A DNA stretch of 64,000 nt. Source: Salidesulfovibrio brasiliensis JCM 12178 (GTDB lineage Bacteria > Desulfobacterota > Desulfovibrionia > Desulfovibrionales > Desulfovibrionaceae). The number at the start of each line of letters is the position of its first letter. Position 1 is the stretch's first letter. The notes below the pieces were generated by a model that saw only the letters and a program-made list of their open reading frames with translations, made no database searches and was not told the origin of the DNA. The position numbers were made by a program, and so were the translations under genes. The stretch covers positions 1-64,000 of the forward strand of contig NZ_BBCB01000001.1 of the NCBI RefSeq assembly GCF_001311825.1, written 5' to 3'. Positions 59,251 to 64,000 of this stretch are shown here, piece by piece.

Positions 59251-59832
59251 ATGGGAAAGAAAACAAAGCAACGAATTCTTGAAGCCGGGGCTGAACTTGT
59301 TCACCGCAAAGGCTTCAACAACACGGGAATATCCGAGATTCTCAAGGCTGCGGATGTTCCCAAGGGTTCGTTCTATTTCTATTTCTCTAGCAAAGAAGCG
59401 TTCGGTTTGGAGTTGGTGGAGTATCACCGTGCTCAGTTTGTCCGGGCTATGGAATTGCTTCTCTCGGATGATTCCATCCCTCCTCTGGAGCGTCTCAAGG
59501 CCATGTTTGCACGTCTAAGACAGCGGCTGGAAGAGGGCGGCTACACCCTTGGCTGTCCCATCGGCAACCTTTCGCAGGAAATGGGCGACCTGAACCCGGA
59601 GTTCGAAAAGTCGCTTGCTTCAGTGTTTCGGGACATGGCAGGCCCTGCTGCCGGTGTACTCTCGCAGGCCAAGGATCGCGGGGATATCCCGGTCACGGTT
59701 GATCCCTCCGCCATGGCCGATTTTATGGTCAACTCTTGGCAGGGCGCACTGGTTCGGATGAAGGTCGAGAAATCTTCCCGTCCCCTTGAACTCTTTGACA
59801 CATTCGTCTTTGACACGCTGCTGTCCGTATAG
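59251..59832 (+). CDS. TetR/AcrR-family transcriptional regulator
   Basis: A 193-aa repressor. N-terminal helix-turn-helix: MGKKTKQRILEAGAELVHRK, then TGISEILKAADVPKGSFYFYF (about residues 25-45) and SSKEAFGLELVEYHRA. The C-terminal ligand domain has GGYTLGCPIGNLSQEMGDLN (about residues 92-111) and WQGALVRMKVEKSSRP, close to the YcdC/AcrR-type with conserved Cys. A perfect operator overlaps its own promoter region, so autoregulation is likely, and a second imperfect site precedes the AhpD-like gene downstream. Confidence 0.88.
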   Translation: MGKKTKQRILEAGAELVHRKGFNNTGISEILKAADVPKGSFYFYFSSKEAFGLELVEYHRAQFVRAMELLLSDDSIPPLERLKAMFARLRQRLEEGGYTLGCPIGNLSQEMGDLNPEFEKSLASVFRDMAGPAAGVLSQAKDRGDIPVTVDPSAMADFMVNSWQGALVRMKVEKSSRPLELFDTFVFDTLLSV

Positions 59833-59868
59833 TCATGAATCTGGCCCATATATTTTTTACACACAACC

Positions 59869-59883
59869 TAGACGACTGGTCTA
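59869..59883. promoter_or_regulatory. Second TetR-type half-site before the AhpD-like gene
   Basis: TAGAC-N5-GTCTA (tagacgactggtcta) shares both arms with the operator at 59223-59240, with one base fewer in the spacer. Many genes here show one-base losses, so the true spacer may be N6. It lies 18 bases before the next start codon. Confidence 0.5.
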
Positions 59884-59900
59884 CTACAAAGGAGGCTTCA

Positions 59901-60413
59901 ATGTTCAAGATAAGTTACGTCCCTGTGGACAACGCGGAAGGAGCCATTGCTGATGCCTACTCGCAATTTCCCGAGGCTTTCGGTATCCCCGCGCCCTTGC
60001 AGCTCATGAGCGCAAGCCCCGGCATGTTCAAGTGTCAGATGGCTTTGATTGACTACTTCAGTCGCGAGGCCGGGTTTGATTTCGCCATCCCGGCCGCCAT
60101 CCGCTACATGGCTGCCTGCCATTTCAAAGCAGACGCATGTGTGGAGTTCAACGCCAAGCTACTGGCCGCTGCCGGGCTCGGCGATGATGAGCTTGAAACG
60201 TTGAGCAGCGATCCTGACAACGGACCGTTTGAAGAGCGCGAGAACCGTCTCATTGCCTTTGTAAAAAAGGTCGTTGAAGGGCGTGATGTATCGGAGGAGG
60301 AAGTCGAGACGCTTCGTTCGCTCGGGTGGACGGATGCCAATATCTACGATGCCTGTTCACAAGGCACCTTCATGGCCGGGGCTGGTCTGATGATGAATGC
60401 GTTTTCGAAGTAG
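59901..60413 (+). CDS. AhpD-like / carboxymuconolactone-decarboxylase-fold protein
   Basis: A 170-aa all-helical protein of the AhpD-like superfamily. A strong aaaggagg site precedes the ATG. MFKISYVPVDNAEGAIADAY and FAIPAAIRYMAACHFKADAC (about residues 64-83) lead to helices with FVKKVVEGRDVSEEEVE. Peroxidatic AhpD proteins have a CxxC; here the cysteines are CHFKADAC (C-x6-C), so the redox motif is altered. The regulator upstream and the shared operator suggest it is a TetR-controlled target. Substrate unknown. Confidence 0.75.
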   Translation: MFKISYVPVDNAEGAIADAYSQFPEAFGIPAPLQLMSASPGMFKCQMALIDYFSREAGFDFAIPAAIRYMAACHFKADACVEFNAKLLAAAGLGDDELETLSSDPDNGPFEERENRLIAFVKKVVEGRDVSEEEVETLRSLGWTDANIYDACSQGTFMAGAGLMMNAFSK

Positions 60414-60489
60414 CGGCGGGGCTTGATGAAACGGGGCCGGATGGGCTATGAATCAGCAACCGTAACTGATTCAAATCCAAGGATTCACC

Positions 60490-60828
60490 ATGGCATTGAT
60501 ATTCGGAGCCCCGAAGAAGACTCCCCGAAAGGAAGAGTCCAAGAACGATCAGCGGTTGGAGCTGGCCAAGAATCTCTATCTCGGCGGCAAGGTCAAGATC
60601 GTCACCACCGACGACATGCCCGGCCGGGAGATTGCCGGGGCTTTCGGGCTGATCGTCTGTCGAAGCTACATCTTCGACAACGCATTCTACGGACTTATCG
60701 CACAGGCCGTGGACGTCAACGCGGACGCGATAATCGCCTACCGGGAAAACGTTTCCTTTCATCCCGAGGGAGACAAATACTACTCCTGTTACGGCACGGC
60801 CGTCAGGCTGAAGCCGATCAAAAAGTAA
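60490..60828 (+). CDS. YbjQ/UPF0145-like protein
   Basis: A 112-aa protein: a Lys-rich N-terminus (MALIFGAPKKTPRKEE), then GKVKIVTTDDMPGREIAGAFGLIVC (about residues 34-58) and VDVNADAIIAYRENVSF, ending CYGTAVRLKPIKK. The (V)TT...PG-EI and GTAV motifs are those of YbjQ (heavy-metal-binding type) proteins, though this is a divergent or short form. Function unknown. An aaggat site precedes the ATG. Confidence 0.68.
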   Translation: MALIFGAPKKTPRKEESKNDQRLELAKNLYLGGKVKIVTTDDMPGREIAGAFGLIVCRSYIFDNAFYGLIAQAVDVNADAIIAYRENVSFHPEGDKYYSCYGTAVRLKPIKK

Positions 60829-60831
60829 AAC

Positions 60832-60862
60832 AAAGGCCGGGACGTTCTGCCCCGGCCTTTTT
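60832..60862. terminator. Bidirectional terminator
   Basis: Ten-bp stem aaaggccggg / cccggccttt with a 9-base loop. T runs suit the plus-strand YbjQ-like gene, and the minus-strand PLD gene ends at its edge. Confidence 0.85.
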
Positions 60863-63693
60863 CATTTCAGCGACAGCACAGCTCTAAGCGGCAGATGGTC
60901 CGAGGCGACCCGCACGCCGTCCGTTCGTACGGCTTCTATTGATTGTATCCTTCCGGCCGGTGTTGCGACTATCCTGTCCAGCGCGAAAATCGGCCATCTT
61001 GAAGGGAAAGTCCGCAGGGTGCCAGTTGGTCCGAAGGCCTTTCGCAAAAGTGCGGGCAGGTGCCCCCACGGTAGCCATTCATTCAGATCGCCCATGAGCA
61101 CAGTCGCGTCCGCACTGCTGTCAACAACGATGTCGTGAAGCATCCGAATCTGGCAGCGGCGTTCACGTCGTCTAAGCCCGAGGTGCGTGGCGATGACCTT
61201 GACGGTTTGTTCTCCAAAGGAAAAATCCGCTTCAATCGCGCCGCGAGGTTCCCTGCCAAAGCAATCAAGAGAATGTCGCCGGACGGTCTTCGATTCAAGT
61301 CTGCTGAGTAGGGCGTTTCCGTAGCGTGTGTCGTCCCGAAGCATGGTTGGTCCGAGGGTTACCGTGTAGCCCATGCTCTGTGCCAATTCGGAAAAAGGGC
61401 AGGGGCGGTCGGACTCGTCGGTAAAGACGACTTCCTGCAGGGCGATGACGTCGGCCTTCAAACTGTGGATTACGTCCATGGTGCGTTTCGTGTCCGTTCG
61501 CCCATCCGTTCCGACCCAGCCATGAACATTGTAGGAAGCCAGACAGCAACTCTCAGGGCTATGTGTCGTCATCGGCAGTCTCGCCGCCATTGATGCCGCG
61601 CAGGCGTTTTTGAGGAGCATTCCCAAGCCGCCCACAAGGAGGGTGATGAGGATGAGTACGCCTATGGTGACGGGGCCGGGGTCGCGCAGTGCGTTGATGA
61701 GTTGCCCGCCAAAGAGCGTCATGCCCAGAATGCCCGGTCCCATGCCGAGCAGGGTGCCGAGTACGAAGTTCCGTAGGCTGATATGTGAGGCTCCGGCAAC
61801 AAGGTTGATGATGGTGAACGGCGCAACCGGCAGGACGCGCACGATGACCACCGAGGTCAGGCCGTACTTGCCGAGCTGTCTGCTGATAGTGTTGATTCGT
61901 GTCCCAGTGACTTTTTTGACGGACTCGCGCCCCAGAACGGTGCCTGCACCGTAGATTATCAGTGCCGAGAGCATACACCCCGCAAGTGAGGTCAGCAGGG
62001 CAGGGACAGGGTCGAAAATGCCCGCCGTGAGGATGATCATGATGGTTACCGGGAACATGACGAATCCACCGACAATGAATCCGATAACAGCGAAAACCGG
62101 GGAAAACGGCAGTGCTCTGACTTTGCTTGTCCATTCAAGAAGCGCGGCCGTATCCGCATACTGGGAAAGGGGCGTGTACCGCCACGCAAGGGCCATGGCA
62201 ATGAAACCGGCCAGCACCAGCCCGAGTTTGATGAACCCCGAATAACTTCTCTTGGAATCGTCGTTACCGGTGAGTTCGTCCATCAGCGTATCCAGCGCGC
62301 CGGGACGTTTTGGATCGAGGGGTTGTGCCATTTCCGGATCAACGGGCAGGGGCGGACCGTTTCTGGTGACGCTTTCAGGAAGCATCCGATTGGTTTTGTT
62401 TCGGAAATGCTCAAGCGTACGGAGCATGGACATGCCCGACGTTTCCGTCTGTTCCAACTCATCGACGGATATGCCGAGATGGTGCGCCATGAGTGTGCGC
62501 CTGAACAGTCTGATGGCGTCAGAAACATCCGGATTTCGAAGGGCAAGGTTGCATTCCGTGTCGAGCCCCATGGAGCGGTTGTTGAGGTTGGCCGAGCCGA
62601 TGGTGACGAATTCGTCGTCAATGACCATGACTTTGGCGTGAACCTTGACCGGGATGGTATTGTCTTCATCCGAAAATGGACAATAAATGCCAAGTCTGCC
62701 ATGCGCATCGGCTTCGTGAAGCCTGTCAAGCGTCTTTGACTGAAGCGGTTCCATGACCAGTCGCTCCACAAGGCCTGTTGGCGTGTGCGGCAGGACGATG
62801 ACCACTTCCGGCCCGTCCTCACGTTCAAGCTGGTCTGAGAGCGCCTCCTGAATCGGCTCGGAGGTGAAATACTGGTTTTCGATGTAGATGGTTTTTTCGG
62901 CACGTTCGATCTCCTGCCGGTACATGCGCTCCATGTCCCGCACCTCCTCGCGCTCCTTATAGGACGGCAGGGTAAGCAGTACGGAGAAATCCTGATCGTT
63001 CATGGCCGGTTTGACCGAGGCGGGCCACGGGTCGTGGTCAACCGTGTCGGGTGCCTTCAGGCATTCGCCCTTGGCCCAGAGCCAGCGTTTTCTGGCAATG
63101 TCGCCAAGCGCGGCGGCCGCTTCGCCGTCAACAACCATCTGGACGTCGTGGTATGGCGTATAGGGTTCGCCTGCAGGTGTCTTGCGCCGTTCATCCTTGG
63201 GCAGGTGATCCATGGTATCCCAGCGGCCCGAGGAGAGATCCATGCCGCCGCAAAAGGCCACGGCATTGTCCACCACCACGATTTTCTGATGATGCGATGA
63301 GCCGATTGGCAGTTCGGAGTCGAGGTGGAAATGGACGTTTTGTCTCGTCTTTCTGGCAAAGCTGATCAGCTGGAGCGGCTCGCGGTCCATGCTGTAGGCC
63401 ATGGGGTAGTCCCATATAAGAATATGAACGTGTACGTCGGGCCGTTCGTCGATGAGCGCGTTTAATCGTTCCGATAGGGTGGCGTCGTCCGAACCGTCGC
63501 GGACAAGACGCAGGCGGCTGTCGATGTCCCAGCCGACTATCAGGACGGAATGACGGGCCTCGCGGATCGCTTCCGCCACTGCGCGAAAATAGTTTTCCGC
63601 GTCGACAAGGAACGCAGCGCGGTTGGCTCGTGCAACGGTGTTTGAACTGTAATCTTCTGTATTGACTGATTTTTCATTCTGTGAATTGAACAT
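60862..63693 (-). CDS. PLD-VTT-EEP multidomain membrane protein
   Basis: A 943-aa fusion. Domain 1 (residues about 30-430) is phospholipase D with two HKD motifs, HHQKIVVVDNAVAFCGGMD and HAKVMVIDDEFVTIGSANLN. Domain 2 (about 490-700) is a VTT/TVP38 (SNARE-associated) membrane domain with FVMFPVTIMIILTAGIFDP and LGRESVKKVTGTRINTISRQ. Domain 3 (about 705-943) is an endonuclease/exonuclease/phosphatase domain: LASYNVHGWVGTDG, ALQEVVFTD, MGDLNEWLPWG and ASDHLPLRAVLSL. It may make or remodel phospholipids such as cardiolipin. The EEP substrate is unclear. It stands alone. Confidence 0.87.
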   Translation of the reverse strand: MFNSQNEKSVNTEDYSSNTVARANRAAFLVDAENYFRAVAEAIREARHSVLIVGWDIDSRLRLVRDGSDDATLSERLNALIDERPDVHVHILIWDYPMAYSMDREPLQLISFARKTRQNVHFHLDSELPIGSSHHQKIVVVDNAVAFCGGMDLSSGRWDTMDHLPKDERRKTPAGEPYTPYHDVQMVVDGEAAAALGDIARKRWLWAKGECLKAPDTVDHDPWPASVKPAMNDQDFSVLLTLPSYKEREEVRDMERMYRQEIERAEKTIYIENQYFTSEPIQEALSDQLEREDGPEVVIVLPHTPTGLVERLVMEPLQSKTLDRLHEADAHGRLGIYCPFSDEDNTIPVKVHAKVMVIDDEFVTIGSANLNNRSMGLDTECNLALRNPDVSDAIRLFRRTLMAHHLGISVDELEQTETSGMSMLRTLEHFRNKTNRMLPESVTRNGPPLPVDPEMAQPLDPKRPGALDTLMDELTGNDDSKRSYSGFIKLGLVLAGFIAMALAWRYTPLSQYADTAALLEWTSKVRALPFSPVFAVIGFIVGGFVMFPVTIMIILTAGIFDPVPALLTSLAGCMLSALIIYGAGTVLGRESVKKVTGTRINTISRQLGKYGLTSVVIVRVLPVAPFTIINLVAGASHISLRNFVLGTLLGMGPGILGMTLFGGQLINALRDPGPVTIGVLILITLLVGGLGMLLKNACAASMAARLPMTTHSPESCCLASYNVHGWVGTDGRTDTKRTMDVIHSLKADVIALQEVVFTDESDRPCPFSELAQSMGYTVTLGPTMLRDDTRYGNALLSRLESKTVRRHSLDCFGREPRGAIEADFSFGEQTVKVIATHLGLRRRERRCQIRMLHDIVVDSSADATVLMGDLNEWLPWGHLPALLRKAFGPTGTLRTFPSRWPIFALDRIVATPAGRIQSIEAVRTDGVRVASDHLPLRAVLSLK

Positions 63694-63768
63694 GATGCCG
63701 TGAACATATCACAGATTGCCTCTTGGTGGAAACAGTCCAGAATTTCAAGCCGTTGTGTTTGGCGGGCG

Positions 63769-64000
63769 TTATTCCCTGCTGCCGAGCCGTCGATCCTGAA
63801 GCATGAGGTCCGCGATCGTAAAGGCGGTCATGGCCTTCAGCACCGGGTTGATGCGCGGGATGGCGCAGATGTCATGGCGTCCGCCGATTCGCATGCATAC
63901 GCGATGCCCTTCCACATCCATGCAGTGTTGTTCCTGAGCGATGGAGGGAATGGGTTTAACGAAGGCCCGGGCCACGATATCCTGACCGCTGGAGATACCG
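63769..64000 (-). CDS. aroC: Chorismate synthase (C-terminal end only)
   Basis: Cut by the right edge; only the last 76 residues are visible. GISSGQDIVARAFVKPIPSIA and GRHDICAIPRINPVLKAMTA (key residues RHD, PR) are the C-terminal signature of chorismate synthase, which converts EPSP to chorismate in the shikimate pathway. The stop falls after LGSRE. It continues on the minus strand beyond the window. The identification is firm. Confidence 0.92.
   Translation of the reverse strand, partial: GISSGQDIVARAFVKPIPSIAQEQHCMDVEGHRVCMRIGGRHDICAIPRINPVLKAMTAFTIADLMLQDRRLGSRE

Overview
The window looks like a chromosomal segment of a Desulfovibrionales sulfate reducer (Desulfovibrio or Pseudodesulfovibrio-like). 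This rests on gene content and order, namely an rpsU, yqeY, mutS2, dnaG, rpoD macromolecular-synthesis cluster, a paaK plus double-ACT pair, and a CbiQ/CbiO metal transporter with a NikR-type site, together with high G+C coding sequence. No rRNA is present, so the assignment is inference. There is one tRNA (Lys-CTT). I saw no transposon, phage or CRISPR array. The content is mostly core housekeeping.

Layout: 1-1.3 kb, apt (cut by the left edge) diverging from rsmA. 1.5-2 kb, an HU gene and a 57-aa membrane protein. 2.1-8.6 kb, rpsU-yqeY-mutS2-dnaG-rpoD. 8.7-11.5 kb, cobD facing a mop gene and hisHF. 11.7-15.6 kb, a micro-membrane protein, a J-domain protein, a Cys-cluster protein coupled to a CoA-binding protein, an M24 peptidase and a membrane protein. 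15.7-18.7 kb, dsbD and an iron alcohol dehydrogenase. 18.8-21.8 kb, tRNA-Lys, a SprA-like protein, and paaK plus a double-ACT protein preceded by a Phe-rich leader peptide and attenuator. 22-26.5 kb, nitroreductase, rsfS, gpmI, a zinc ribbon protein and an unusual chemoreceptor. 26.5-34.7 kb, an EamA transporter, LOG protein, beta-CASP hydrolase, rsmD, coaD, miaA, a SixA-like protein, two exported proteins and tatA. 34.9-41.6 kb, small conserved genes (Cys-rich protein, HAD, YggT, DivIVA-like, DUF167, DUF465) running into ilvB-ilvN-ilvC. 41.8-43 kb, a DUF5698 protein and an sll1863-type stress protein. 43-51 kb, a long minus-strand run (MATE, DUF2156, phosphodiesterase, UvrD-like helicase, thiL, trmO, hydrolase). 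51.1-55.2 kb, cbiQ-cbiO, an HD protein and dppD-dppF. 55.3-64 kb, trmFO, an M48-PDZ lipoprotein, a second MATE, a TetR with an AhpD-like gene, a YbjQ-like protein, a PLD-VTT-EEP fusion and the end of aroC.

Two points matter most. First, the paaK-ACT operon has a 16-codon leader with six Phe codons, a rho-independent terminator and a mutually exclusive 11-bp antiterminator. That is the layout of a classical phenylalanine attenuator, and it suggests the aryl-CoA ligase serves phenylalanine acquisition rather than phenylacetate breakdown. Second, fifteen genes, including the essential rpoD, coaD-linked rsmD and others, are broken by one- or two-base indels, nearly all losses in short homopolymers or doubled bases. 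These are best read as sequencing errors, and I annotate each such gene as one CDS across the shift.
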